64,000 bases of DNA. It comes from Pseudomonas lalkuanensis (GTDB lineage: Bacteria > Pseudomonadota > Gammaproteobacteria > Pseudomonadales > Pseudomonadaceae). The position numbers and the translations under genes are program-made. Under the pieces are notes generated by a model. It was not told the origin of the DNA. It was given only the letters and a program-made list of their open reading frames with translations, and ran no database searches. The DNA is taken from contig NZ_CP043311.1 of the NCBI RefSeq assembly GCF_008807375.1, forward strand, positions 2,894,001 through 2,958,000, read 5' to 3'. Below, in pieces: positions 55,981 to 64,000 of this stretch (position 1 is the stretch's first letter; every line of letters starts with the position of its first letter).

Positions 55981-57294
55981 ATGAGTAAGTTGAAGTTTGC
56001 TTTACATGTTCTGGTCCCCGCCTTGGGCTCTGTGGTCGTTGTCAATGCAAAGGCCGATTTCGTCGGTGACAGCAAGTTGAACCTCGGACTCAGGAACTTC
56101 TATTTCAATGGAGATTACCGTGAAGGTGCCAATGCACCGTCGAAAACGGAAGAATGGGCCCAGGGGTTCAAGCTGGACTATCAGTCCGGCTTCACAGAGG
56201 GAACCCTGGGCTTTGGCGTCGATGCGTTAGGGATGCTGGGTGTCAAGCTCGACACCGGCAAGGGGCGGCATCCCGGCAGCACGATGATTCCTGACGATGG
56301 CGATTCCGCTGCGGATGAGTGGAGCCGATTCGGCCTTACCGCGAAGTTGAGGCTGTCCAAGACCGAGGCACGTATAGGCACGTTGCTCCCGAACACACCG
56401 GTGCTCTTCTACAACGATGCCCGACTGCTGCCACAGACTTTCCAGGGGGGGATGATCACCTCGAAGGAAATCGACAATCTGACCCTGACCGCCGGCCAAC
56501 TCGAACAGGTCACCGGGCGCGGCTCGACGGACCGTACTGGCTTTGCGGTTCGTGGTGGCCGCGAAGAGAGCAACAAGTTCTACTTTGCCGGCGCGGACTA
56601 CAAGATTGGCAGCAACCTGCTGGTCCAGTACTACCAAGCCTCCATGGAGGACTACTACCGTCAGCATTTCGTCGGAGCGGTCCACACACTCGATCTGGGT
56701 GATCAGCAATCTCTGAAGACCGACCTGCGGTATTTCAGGACCGACTCCCAGGGCGCCAATGCTTCAGGAGAACCGGGTTTTCAGGTGAGTGGTTTCACCA
56801 GTGATGGTGACGGTGAGATCGATAACAATACCTGGAGCGCGACTTTCACCTACTCGGTGCAAGGCCATAGTTTTCTGCTGGGATACCAGAAGGTTTCCGA
56901 CGGCAGCGCGTTCGTTCAACCTAACCAAGGCAGCCTGAATGGCGGAGTAGGGGGTGGCGGCGTGAACGTCTATCTCTACACCAACCGTCTGATCTCGAAC
57001 TTCACCAATGCTGGCGAGACGACTCGATACGCACAGTACTCCTATGACTTCGCCGCCATGGGGGTTCCTGGCCTGACTGCTTCTCTCATGTACCTCCACG
57101 GCAAGGACATCAAGACCTTCAGTGGAGAAGAGCAACGTGAATGGGAGCGAGACTTCAACCTCAGCTACGTGTTCCAGAGTGGTCCGCTCAAAGGCTTGAG
57201 CGCGACTTGGTGGAATGCCTCGGCTCGAGGTGATGTAGTGAGGCCCGAGGATCAGAACCGGCTTATCTTCAATTACACCTTGCCGATCTTCTGA
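55981..57294 (+). CDS. OprD family outer-membrane porin
   Basis: A 437-residue porin. A signal peptide runs to about residue 26 (MSKLKFALHVLVPALGSVVV...AKADFVGD). The OprD hallmarks are LNLGLRNFYFNGDYREGA at the start and beta strands ending in an aromatic residue (FNYTLPIF). OprD/OpdK members of Pseudomonas pass carboxylates and aromatic acids. It lies beside an acid importer and acyl-CoA genes, so it is probably the outer-membrane step of the same uptake. Confidence 0.93.
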   Translation: MSKLKFALHVLVPALGSVVVVNAKADFVGDSKLNLGLRNFYFNGDYREGANAPSKTEEWAQGFKLDYQSGFTEGTLGFGVDALGMLGVKLDTGKGRHPGSTMIPDDGDSAADEWSRFGLTAKLRLSKTEARIGTLLPNTPVLFYNDARLLPQTFQGGMITSKEIDNLTLTAGQLEQVTGRGSTDRTGFAVRGGREESNKFYFAGADYKIGSNLLVQYYQASMEDYYRQHFVGAVHTLDLGDQQSLKTDLRYFRTDSQGANASGEPGFQVSGFTSDGDGEIDNNTWSATFTYSVQGHSFLLGYQKVSDGSAFVQPNQGSLNGGVGGGGVNVYLYTNRLISNFTNAGETTRYAQYSYDFAAMGVPGLTASLMYLHGKDIKTFSGEEQREWERDFNLSYVFQSGPLKGLSATWWNASARGDVVRPEDQNRLIFNYTLPIF

Positions 57295-57769
57295 AAATTT
57301 TCTGAACGCAATACAAGCTGACTGGAAACTTATAGGGCGAACATTGCGTTTGCTCCAGACAAAGTTTTGCCTACGGTTCAATTGCTCGTTGTTCCACTTT
57401 ATGAAATGTGAATAGCCGCTCCGTCAGGGGCGGCCATTCGATCGCCAGGCCAATTTCTTCCGGCTAGTTATGTGGGGGGGGTTTCAAATAGTTATGCTTC
57501 GTATTTGTTTCACTGCGCGCAACAAGTATCTGGCAAACGTTGACGCTGTTCCTGGTGGCTCATTTAATCGAGCCACATAACAACAATACATTGCGGTAAC
57601 GACCATGAATGCCAATAAGGAAGCTGCATCGCTGACCTGTGCTTTTTAACACTTCTACCGCAGGTATCTCCGTTCAGGCAAGTGAGGAGGAAGGCTGACG
57701 GCAAACCCATATCGATGGTGTCGCTGAGGTCTCGGCATGACCATCATGACGACAGTTGGAGTACAAGAG
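57295..57769. other. Intergenic region, porin to SDR
   Basis: No gene is supported. It has an inverted repeat at 57555-57576, a weak GC hairpin near 57415, and a 14-codon frame MNANKEAASLTCAF at 57605, which could be the stub of a lost gene. Confidence 0.45.
57555..57576. promoter_or_regulatory. Inverted repeat, possible operator before the SDR gene
   Basis: GTGGCTC-ATTTAATC-GAGCCAC has perfect 7-bp arms, about 195 bases before the SDR start. The binder is unknown. Confidence 0.35.
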
Positions 57770-58522
57770 ATGGCTAGGTTGGCTGGAAAAGTGGCATTCG
57801 TGACTGGCGCCGCCGGTGGTATCGGCTCGGAAATCTGCCGGCGTTTCGTGGAGGAGGGCGCCAGCGTGCTTGCAGGCGACATCTCCTCGGCCGCGCTGGA
57901 GAAAGTGAAGATCCTTTGTGGTGGGAGCGACAGGATTGTCCCGCTCCTGCTCGATGTTACGAAGTCCGAAAGCATCACCGAGGGGCTGCAGGTCGCCGTG
58001 CGAGCCTTCGGCAAGGTCGACATCCTGTGCAACGCGGCAGGTGGCTCGACGCCTCTCGATAGCCGCGTGACGGAGGCCCCGGAGGAAGAGTTCTGGCGCG
58101 CCATCAGCCTCGATCTGTTCGGTACCTTCCTCTGCTGCAAGCACGGTATCCCCGAGCTGATCAGAGTGGGTGGCGGCTCGGTAATCAACTTTTCCTCGAT
58201 GGTTGCGTTGATGGCGCTCCCTGATCGGGACTGTTACACCGCTGCTAAAGGTGGGGTTTCGGCTATCACGCGGTCGATGGCCCACGAGTACGCCGAGAAC
58301 AAGATCCGGGTGAATGCAATCGCGCCGGGGCTCACGCTTTCGGAGCGCGTGCAGGGTCTAGTGGATCAGCGTCCGGAGCTTAAGAAGCTGGCCGACCAGT
58401 GCCTCCTGAGTGTCTGCGAGCCGAACGACATGGCCGAGCTGGCGGTATACCTTGCGGCCGACGAGTCGAAGCGCGTCACTGGTCAGGTCATCCCCGTCGA
58501 CAGCGGTGTGACGATTTATTGA
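57770..58522 (+). CDS. Short-chain dehydrogenase/reductase (FabG-like)
   Basis: A 250-residue classical SDR starting MARLAGKVAFVTGAAGGIGS. It has NAAGG near residue 87 and the catalytic Ser...Tyr-x3-Lys (NFSSMVALMALPDRDCYTAAKGG). The C-terminus is VTGQVIPVDSGVTIY. I choose ATG 57770, with GGAG eleven bases upstream; frames further upstream lack support. It is followed 74 bases later by a beta-hydroxyacid dehydrogenase. It probably handles a 3-hydroxyacyl-CoA or a hydroxy acid. Confidence 0.88.
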   Translation: MARLAGKVAFVTGAAGGIGSEICRRFVEEGASVLAGDISSAALEKVKILCGGSDRIVPLLLDVTKSESITEGLQVAVRAFGKVDILCNAAGGSTPLDSRVTEAPEEEFWRAISLDLFGTFLCCKHGIPELIRVGGGSVINFSSMVALMALPDRDCYTAAKGGVSAITRSMAHEYAENKIRVNAIAPGLTLSERVQGLVDQRPELKKLADQCLLSVCEPNDMAELAVYLAADESKRVTGQVIPVDSGVTIY

Positions 58523-58596
58523 TGTTCATATCGGAGGGTGCCGTTCAAGCGGCGCCCTTTGCAAGAGTCCGGGTTGAGTTGGGAGAGGCAGGATCA

Positions 58597-59499
58597 ATGT
58601 CGCATCGTTTCAATCTGGGCTGGATCGGCCTGGGGCAGATGGGGGCACCGATGGCAGAGCGCCTGCTCGGCGAAGAGGTGAACCTGCATGTGTTCGATCT
58701 TGACCCGGAAGTGATGGGGGCCTTCGTCGATAAGGGCGCCGTGGCACACGCATCACCTCAGGCAGTGGCCGACGCGGCGGAGATCGTCTTTGCCTGTCTG
58801 CCAGATCCCTCCGTAAGCGAGCGCGTGGCGTTTGGCCCGGATGGGGTCGCCACGGGGCGGAAGATTCGGCTCTATGTCGAAACCTCCACCATCGGCAATG
58901 GCTGCATCCAGGCGATTGGAATCGAGCTGGCAAAGAGCGGCATCGTCACCATCGATGGCCCCATCAGCGGCGGTGCTCCCGCGGCCCGCGAAGGACGGCT
59001 GACGATGATGGTCTCGGGCGATCCCGACGCCGTGGCGGAGGTGACGCCCTGGCTGTCGCGCATCGGTCGGCAGGTGACCTGCCTCGGCCCCCGGCTCGGG
59101 CAGGCGCAGATCATGAAGCTGGTGAACAACATGGTCATGGCCGCCAACATGGTGGTCGCTTCCGAGGGACTTTCCCTGGGCAGCAAGGCGGGGCTCGACG
59201 TTGTGGCGATGATGGAGGTGCTTATGACCAGTACCGGCAGCAGTCGCGCCTTGACCGAGATTCTGGTCCGCGCACTGCACCCGGGCACCGATGATTTTGG
59301 CGCGCATCTGTCCATTGTGCAGAAGGATGTTTCCCTGGGGATTTCCGAGGCGACGGCACTGGGTATCAGTCTTCCCGCGTTGGATGCCGTCCGCGGAGTC
59401 TGGACGGCGGCAGCTGCCGGCGACCTCGCCAGACAGGACTTAACCTGCATCCTCCGCTATATCGAGCAACAGGCCGGTACGGAAGTGCGTGCGGGGTAG
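58597..59499 (+). CDS. 3-hydroxyisobutyrate dehydrogenase-family oxidoreductase
   Basis: A 300-residue beta-hydroxyacid dehydrogenase. The N-terminal NAD(P) motif is LGWIGLGQMGAPMAERLLG, the substrate motif is DGPISGGAPAAREGRLTMM and the catalytic Lys is in IMKLVNNMVMAANM. The start at 58597 follows GAGGCAGGA; the longer upstream frame overlaps the SDR gene and is not real. It oxidises a 3-hydroxy acid (3-hydroxyisobutyrate, tartronate semialdehyde type). A terminator follows. Confidence 0.9.
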   Translation: MSHRFNLGWIGLGQMGAPMAERLLGEEVNLHVFDLDPEVMGAFVDKGAVAHASPQAVADAAEIVFACLPDPSVSERVAFGPDGVATGRKIRLYVETSTIGNGCIQAIGIELAKSGIVTIDGPISGGAPAAREGRLTMMVSGDPDAVAEVTPWLSRIGRQVTCLGPRLGQAQIMKLVNNMVMAANMVVASEGLSLGSKAGLDVVAMMEVLMTSTGSSRALTEILVRALHPGTDDFGAHLSIVQKDVSLGISEATALGISLPALDAVRGVWTAAAAGDLARQDLTCILRYIEQQAGTEVRAG

Positions 59500-59840
59500 G
59501 CCCCGAGCCTGTTGCTGGAGATGATCACCGTGACTCGACTTCCTGGTGACGGTGGTTGGACCGGGCATGGATGGTGTTGTCGGGGCCCGGTTTTTTCGGG
59601 GCGTTCGTTGTCTCCGCGAGACAGACGTGATTGTTGCGGAGTAACGGGCGCCCTGCTTTTTTCCGTCAAGGGCACACTGTCCGTGGCGCGCCGGGCTTCC
59701 AAGGATGTTCGCACCCTGATCCGGAACCTTGTTTCCGTGACACGTCGAACAGCATCGGAACCGAGGGCAGTCAGCGAGACAACGACAAGTCGAAAGTTCA
59801 GCTTCGCTCTATATGGGGTGGTGCTGGCTGCCGCTCGGCA
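59500..59840. other. Intergenic region between convergent genes
   Basis: It contains a terminator at 59560-59596 and nothing else I can support. Confidence 0.5.
59560..59596 (+). terminator. Rho-independent terminator after the beta-hydroxyacid dehydrogenase gene
   Basis: ACCGGGC (59560-59566) pairs with GCCCGGT (59585-59591) and is followed by a T-run, 60 bases after the stop. Confidence 0.65.
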
Positions 59841-60644
59841 TCAGTGGCGCTGGGATTCGGCCAGGTTCCGGGCTATCTCTGCAGCGGCTTCCTGCAGGGG
59901 GATGAGCAGGTTCTTGCGCGCGTAGGCAAGACTGACGGCACTCTTCAAAAGCATGACGTTCATGGTCCCGAACAGTTTGCCCTCGTGCATGACCGAAACG
60001 CCGATGGCCCAGACGTTGCTGGCGAACACACTGCTGCTGTATTCGTCGCTCATCATCGCAAAACCGTCCTTGCGGACCTGGTCCAGTAGCTTGGCCAGCC
60101 GCGCCGGCTCATGGGCGAGTCGGTTCCAGTCTCCTGGCGTGGCGGCCAGTCGTTCGATGATCTGTTCGCGTTCTTCATCCGGACAGAAGGCGAGGTAGGC
60201 GAGACCGATGGAGGTGACCAGCATCGGCGAGCGGAAGCCCGGCTGGCGATTGAAGGAAAGGGGGCCACTACCACGTGAGGTCTGCACTACAACCATGGCA
60301 TCGAAGTCGAAAAGGGCGATGTCCGAAGGCCAGCCGATAGTGTTCCTGAAGCGCGCGAGCGTGGGCTCTGCGATTCCGGCAATCCAACGCGATTTGTCGT
60401 AGCCCTGGCTCAGCAGCAGGGTTCGCGCCGTGACCGAGTAAACGGCTCGCTCAGGATCCTTGGTTACGTAACCTTCGTGGTTGAGCGTTTCCAGCATGCG
60501 CACGATGGTCGCCTTGTCCAGGCCGGTCTGCTTGTGAATGGCGGCTACGGAGGCCTGTTTCTCCTCGTTCACCACGCGCAGCACTTTCAGGGCACGGGCG
60601 ACCGCTTCGACGGGCTTGAATGATGGCTTGGAAGTGTTGTTCAC
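59841..60644 (-). CDS. IclR family transcriptional regulator
   Basis: A 267-residue regulator. The HTH covers residues 10-70 (VARALKVLRVVNEEKQASVA ... GLDKATIVRMLETLNHEGYV) and the effector domain the rest (QPGFRSPMLVTSIGLAYLAF). It is divergent from the acyl-CoA dehydrogenase operon. The tandem palindromes at 60954-60988 lie in the shared gap, which makes it the best placed of the three IclR proteins to bind that motif. Confidence 0.92.
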   Translation of the reverse strand: MNNTSKPSFKPVEAVARALKVLRVVNEEKQASVAAIHKQTGLDKATIVRMLETLNHEGYVTKDPERAVYSVTARTLLLSQGYDKSRWIAGIAEPTLARFRNTIGWPSDIALFDFDAMVVVQTSRGSGPLSFNRQPGFRSPMLVTSIGLAYLAFCPDEEREQIIERLAATPGDWNRLAHEPARLAKLLDQVRKDGFAMMSDEYSSSVFASNVWAIGVSVMHEGKLFGTMNVMLLKSAVSLAYARKNLLIPLQEAAAEIARNLAESQRH

Positions 60645-61040
60645 ATTAGGTCCTGGATCGGGGGCGGGGGCGGGCGCGTCTGGTGTTCGCCGTCACGTTC
60701 TCGAGAGGCGGATGGGCTGAAATCCCATGCCGGACGCCGGCACTACTTATCTCGTCGCCACCCGACGCTCGAAAGCTCTGGGCGCGGCAATCTTAGCACT
60801 GAATGTCCCGCGTCCCGCCAGAGCGGTCTAGGGACGGTGAGGCTACGCCGTCCGGAACTTCCAACAGTTAGAGCCGGAAAATATTCCTGGGGTTGCTCAT
60901 TCCGAACTACGGAACAGATGCCAATTCATTGGGCAATGTCACCTGTTTACACGATTCATATATTGAAATGCAATTTCATATATTGAAATATCCTGACCCA
61001 TAGATCGTCAATCTAGAAGCCCTGATCGAGGAGCAGAGAC
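60645..61040. promoter_or_regulatory. Divergent control region of the acyl-CoA dehydrogenase operon
   Basis: No gene is seen. It holds the tandem operator near its right end (separate entry) and a G-rich tract at 60660-60675 close to the IclR start. Confidence 0.55.
60954..60988. promoter_or_regulatory. Tandem operator: two near-identical TTCATATATTGAAA palindromes
   Basis: ATTCATATATTGAAA (60954-60968) and TTTCATATATTGAAA (60974-60988) are 20 bases apart, the same geometry as the pair at 43430-43464. They lie 53 bases before the ATG at 61041 and about 310 bases from the IclR start. Confidence 0.7.
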
Positions 61041-61439
61041 ATGCATCTGGAGGCTGACTGCATTTCTGGCAACCCGGTATTGGCTGAAGGCCGAGGCGCC
61101 CCGCGGCTGCGCATGGCATGTCAGACCGTCCTGCTGGCCGCGGTGCTGGGTCAACCAGGCCTGTGGCAGGGCAGTTTGACTGGCACTTGCTGCGGACAGG
61201 CCGACAGAGCGCAGTCGTCTCCGGGTGTTCGAGATATCTCGCGCAACTACGTTGAAGGCGACATCTGGTCAGGCGGCTCTCGCGAAGTTCGAAACCTGGT
61301 CCGGCGCCCGAGCGAGCGCCGGGAGGACCGCAATGAAATCTGGCGTGGCGACTTGCCCCATGCGCCCGAACCCGGAAGGAGTCTTCCGGTGCCCCACAAC
61401 CGCCTGATGGCCTTCATCGCTAGTTTGACGCGGCTTTGA
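61041..61439 (+). CDS. Possible small leader gene, unknown function
   Basis: A 132-codon frame (MHLEADCISGNPVLAEGRGA...) with a good ribosome site (GAGGAG) and a tandem operator 53 bases upstream, ending 29 bases before the first acyl-CoA dehydrogenase. I recognise no family. It is cysteine- and arginine-rich and only moderately GC-biased at third positions. It may be a real short gene, a relic, or simply a transcribed leader. Confidence 0.3.
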   Translation: MHLEADCISGNPVLAEGRGAPRLRMACQTVLLAAVLGQPGLWQGSLTGTCCGQADRAQSSPGVRDISRNYVEGDIWSGGSREVRNLVRRPSERREDRNEIWRGDLPHAPEPGRSLPVPHNRLMAFIASLTRL

Positions 61440-61468
61440 AGACGTCGCTGGGCAATCAGGAGACCGAG

Positions 61469-62539
61469 ATGCATCCGTCTGAAGAACGCTTGGAAAACAT
61501 CCGCATGATCCGCGACAGCGCGGTGGCCTTCGCTCCCGCTGCTGAACTGGGGCGGGTTCGCGAACTGCGCTACCAGACCCCCGGCTTTGACGCCGATGTC
61601 TGGCGCGAAATCGCCGAGAACGGCTGGATCGGCCTGTCGCTGCCGGAAGAGCAGGGCGGAGCGGGGCTGGGCATGGGCGAGTACTGCGCACTGCTGGAGG
61701 CGCTCGGCGCTGCACTGGTGCCGGAGCCGTTCGTTCCTGCCGTCCTGGCCGCGCGCCTGCTGGGTGGCGATGAACTGGCCGCTCAACTGACTGGCGAGCG
61801 TTTGCTGCTGCCGGCCTTGCAGGAAGGCATCGACAGCCTGGATGCCGCGGCGGGCAATACCCGTTTCAGCGGCGGGCGAGTAAGCGGCCCCAAGATCAAC
61901 ATTCCCATGGCTGCGGGTGCAGACGGATTCCTCGTTAGCACACCGGAAGGGCTGGCCCTGGTGGAGGCCGACGCTGCCGGCGTGGAACTGGCGCTGCAAC
62001 AGACCCAGGACGGCGGTCACTTCGGCACCCTGACCCTGACTGACGCCCCGGCCCGCCTGCTGCCGCTAGACGCCGAGGCCCTGGCCGACGCGCTGGATGA
62101 GGCGGCCCTGGGCACCGCCGCCTACCTGCTGGGTGGCGCCGAACAGGCCTTCGCCATGACCGTCGACTACCTGCGTACGCGCAAACAGTTTGGCCAGGTG
62201 ATCGGCACCTTCCAGGCGCTGCAGCACCGCGCGGTGGACCTGAAGCTGCAACTGGCCCTGTGGCGCGCCAGCCTGGACGCCGCTGCCATCGCCTGCGACT
62301 CCGGCGCCCCCGTAGCCCAGCGCCGCGCCGCCGTATCCCGCGCCAAGGCCCGGTCCGCCGATGCGGCGCTGTTGGTGACCCGTCAGGCGGTCCAGCTGCA
62401 CGGCGCCATCGGCTACACCGACGAGTGCGATGTCGGTCTGTTCCTGCGCAAGGCCATGACCCTGGCCAACCTCTACGGCTCGTCCGCCCTGCATCGGCGC
62501 CGCTATGACGCGCACATGCCCAGCCTCGCCGACGCCTGA
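61469..62539 (+). CDS. Acyl-CoA dehydrogenase, small-subunit type
   Basis: A 356-residue FAD enzyme starting at ATG 61469 (MHPSEERLENIRMIRDSAVA), with AGGAGA upstream. It has the N-terminal helical domain (ENGWIGLSLPEEQGGAGLGM) and the C-terminal helical bundle (YLRTRKQFGQVIGTFQALQH then RAVDLKLQLA). The middle domain is short and degenerate. Together with the next gene it resembles paired large/small subunits (PimC/PimD or actinobacterial heterotetrameric ACADs used for side chains and dicarboxylic acids). Confidence 0.88.
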   Translation: MHPSEERLENIRMIRDSAVAFAPAAELGRVRELRYQTPGFDADVWREIAENGWIGLSLPEEQGGAGLGMGEYCALLEALGAALVPEPFVPAVLAARLLGGDELAAQLTGERLLLPALQEGIDSLDAAAGNTRFSGGRVSGPKINIPMAAGADGFLVSTPEGLALVEADAAGVELALQQTQDGGHFGTLTLTDAPARLLPLDAEALADALDEAALGTAAYLLGGAEQAFAMTVDYLRTRKQFGQVIGTFQALQHRAVDLKLQLALWRASLDAAAIACDSGAPVAQRRAAVSRAKARSADAALLVTRQAVQLHGAIGYTDECDVGLFLRKAMTLANLYGSSALHRRRYDAHMPSLADA

Positions 62540-62571
62540 CGCCACGGCCCATCCGATAGAGGAATTCGAGA

Positions 62572-63735
62572 ATGACCCAGACTTTCCAACTACCCGATTT
62601 CAACGCACTGGCTGACGACGAGTTCCGTCACCTGGTACGTGACTTCCTGCAGGCGAACTTCCCCGACGAGCTCCGTGACCTGCCCAAGCGCCTGCACTGG
62701 AACGAGGTGAAGGGTTGGTACATGACCCTGTCCGCCCATGGTTGGCTGGCACCCGGTTGGCCGCGCGAGTTCGGCGGCATGGGGCTGTCGGCGGCCAAGC
62801 AGCTGATCTACACCGAGGAGTTCGAGAACTACGGCGTAGCACGCACGCCGGACCACGGCATCATGCTGCTGGGGCCGCTGCTGATCCGCTACGGCTCTCC
62901 CGAACAGCAACAGCACTTCCTGCCGCGCATCCTGTCCGGCGAGCACATCTGGTGCCAGGGCTACAGCGAGCCGAATGCCGGTTCCGACCTGGCCAGCCTG
63001 CGCACCGAGGCCGTTCTGGACGGTGAGGAGTGGGTGGTCAATGGCCAGAAGATCTGGACCACCCTGGCCACCGACGCCGACTGGATCTTCCTGCTGGTGC
63101 GCACCGACAAGTCGGCGAAGAAGCAGGAGGGCATCAGCTTCCTGCTGGTGCCGACGAACAGCCCCGGCGTGACCGTGCGCCCGATCCTCAACCTCGACCT
63201 GCACGATGAGCTGTGCGAGGTGTTCTTCGACGACGTGCGGGTGCCCAAAGCCAACCTGGTGGGCGAGATGAACGCGGGCTGGACCATGGCCAAGGCGCTG
63301 CTCGGTTTCGAGCGCATCTTCCTCGGCTCGCCGAAGCAGTCGGCCAATGCCCTGACGCGCCTGGAAGTGCTCGGCGAACACCTGGGGCTGAGCCAGGACC
63401 CGGGCTTCCGCGATCGCCTGACCCGCCTGCGCCTCGACCTGGACGACCACAAGCTGCTGTTCGAGACCTTCGCCGAGCGCCTGCGCCGTGGTGAGAGCCT
63501 GGGGGCCGATGTCTCGCTGCTGAAGGTGCACCAGACCGAACTGTTCCAGCGCATCACCGACTACATGCTGGAAATCTCCGGTGAGTACGCCGCGCTGCTC
63601 GATCCCATCGAGGGCAACGGCAACCTGAATCCGACCGGCCTGTTCCTGCAGGCGCGCCCCGCGACCATCTACGGCGGCAGCTCGGAAATCCAACGCAACA
63701 TCCTCGCCAAGATGGTGCTCGGCCTGCCCGGTTGA
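62572..63735 (+). CDS. Acyl-CoA dehydrogenase, large-subunit type
   Basis: A 387-residue FAD enzyme. It keeps the middle-domain signature WCQGYSEPNAGSDLASLRTE, the VNGQKIWTTLATDADWIFLL strand and the C-terminal IYGGSSEIQRNILAKMVLGL. It lies 32 bases after the small-subunit gene. A heterotetramer of the two is probable, removing hydrogens from a bulky or branched acyl-CoA and passing electrons to ETF and ETF-QO (40410-42074). The substrate is unknown. Confidence 0.92.
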   Translation: MTQTFQLPDFNALADDEFRHLVRDFLQANFPDELRDLPKRLHWNEVKGWYMTLSAHGWLAPGWPREFGGMGLSAAKQLIYTEEFENYGVARTPDHGIMLLGPLLIRYGSPEQQQHFLPRILSGEHIWCQGYSEPNAGSDLASLRTEAVLDGEEWVVNGQKIWTTLATDADWIFLLVRTDKSAKKQEGISFLLVPTNSPGVTVRPILNLDLHDELCEVFFDDVRVPKANLVGEMNAGWTMAKALLGFERIFLGSPKQSANALTRLEVLGEHLGLSQDPGFRDRLTRLRLDLDDHKLLFETFAERLRRGESLGADVSLLKVHQTELFQRITDYMLEISGEYAALLDPIEGNGNLNPTGLFLQARPATIYGGSSEIQRNILAKMVLGLPG

Positions 63736-63767
63736 GCCCTGCGCATCCATTCCAAGAGGGAAACGAC

Positions 63768-64000
63768 ATGCTCGATAACAAAGTAGTGGTAGTCACCGGA
63801 GCCGGCGGCGGCATCGGCCGCGCCATGGCCCTGGAACTGGCGCGTGCCGGTGCGGCGGTGGTCATCAACGACGTCGGCGTCTCCCTGGGCGGGGAGGGCG
63901 GTTCGGCCACGCCGGCCGAGGAGACCCGTCGGCTGATCGAAGAGGCGGGCGGTCGCGCGGTGATCAACACAGACAGCGTCGCCGACTGGAACGGTGCGCA
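63768..64000 (+). CDS. Short-chain dehydrogenase, partial at window end
   Basis: The first 77 codons of an SDR (MLDNKVVVVTGAGGGIGRAM, then NDVGVSLGGEGGSATPAEET). The ribosome site is AGAGGGAAA. The insertion after NDVG is typical of the MFE-2-like 3-hydroxyacyl-CoA dehydrogenases. It lies 32 bases after the large acyl-CoA dehydrogenase, so it continues that operon beyond the window. Confidence 0.88.
   Translation, partial: MLDNKVVVVTGAGGGIGRAMALELARAGAAVVINDVGVSLGGEGGSATPAEETRRLIEEAGGRAVINTDSVADWNGA

Noticed and set aside
57478..57486. A run of consecutive G residues as a phase-variable tract
   Set aside because: It lies in a gap, not in a gene or recognisable promoter, so no switching role can be argued.
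60660..60675. A G-rich tract (GGGGGCGGGGGCGGG) as possible G-quadruplex
   Set aside because: Only three G-runs are present in the tract, so a stable intramolecular quadruplex is not supported.
62590..63750. A 386-codon open frame on the minus strand
   Set aside because: It is antisense to the large acyl-CoA dehydrogenase and has no family resemblance.

Overview
The window reads as chromosome of a Pseudomonas species. It has high GC with strongly GC-biased third positions, a MvaT-family (H-NS-like) protein of the kind confined to pseudomonads, a 531-residue isocitrate lyase with the KQCGH active-site variant, an OprD-family porin and a REP-like intergenic hairpin. No rRNA, tRNA or CRISPR array was seen.

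Layout. (1) 1-9.2 kb holds general metabolism: an acetate/solute symporter pair (actP/yjcH-like), Fe superoxide dismutase, methylmalonate-semialdehyde dehydrogenase, flavohemoglobin, a tautomerase, a glutathione S-transferase and isocitrate lyase. (2) 9.2-12.9 kb is a scar of mobile DNA: a deleted umuC/rulB remnant, an mvaT-like gene, an unknown gene, a GNAT tail, and two truncated IS66 elements fused face to face. (3) 12.9-21.7 kb is a nitrile island. A leftward operon carries a CobW/P47K-like GTPase, a DUF1097 membrane protein, cobalt nitrile hydratase beta and alpha, its small activator, CbtB and CbtA, and a GlxA-type regulator. Divergent to it are an orphan 2Fe-2S domain, an amidase broken by two G-run frameshifts, and an alpha/beta hydrolase. 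(4) 21.7-24.4 kb holds decayed aldo/keto reductase and LysR pieces and an NmrA-like reductase. (5) 24.8-37.8 kb looks like a terpene-alcohol block: an AcoR-like sigma-54 activator faces a -24/-12 promoter driving aldehyde dehydrogenase, Zn alcohol dehydrogenase, acyl-CoA ligase, DUF1302 and DUF1329. Next come a TetR regulator and, divergently, a linalool dehydratase/isomerase-like protein translationally coupled to a SCO-like protein. (6) 38.2-42.1 kb holds an HD-domain protein with a divergent GlxA regulator, an iron-ADH remnant, and ETF:ubiquinone oxidoreductase. (7) 42.1-64 kb is a carboxylic-acid/acyl-CoA catabolic block: CoA transferases, a MaoC hydratase, a complete branched-chain-type ABC importer, an acyl-CoA synthetase, SDRs, a crotonase, three IclR regulators, an OprD porin, a beta-hydroxyacid dehydrogenase and a pair of acyl-CoA dehydrogenases. 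The last SDR is cut by the window end.

How it may work together. In region 5 the dehydratase/isomerase-like enzyme could supply a primary allylic alcohol. The ADH, ALDH and ligase would convert it to an acyl-CoA, for example linalool or myrcene to geraniol, geranial, geranate and geranyl-CoA. Region 7 has the importer and beta-oxidation-type enzymes for some carboxylic acid. Tandem palindromes of the form WTTCA-N5-TGAAA occur before three transcription units of region 7 and suggest one shared regulator, probably an IclR protein. In region 3 a nitrile would go to amide by the cobalt enzyme, which has its own cobalt uptake and insertion proteins. The following amidase step appears disabled unless the two frameshifts are sequencing errors. 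The terpene and acid substrates are inference from gene families and layout, not shown by the sequence.
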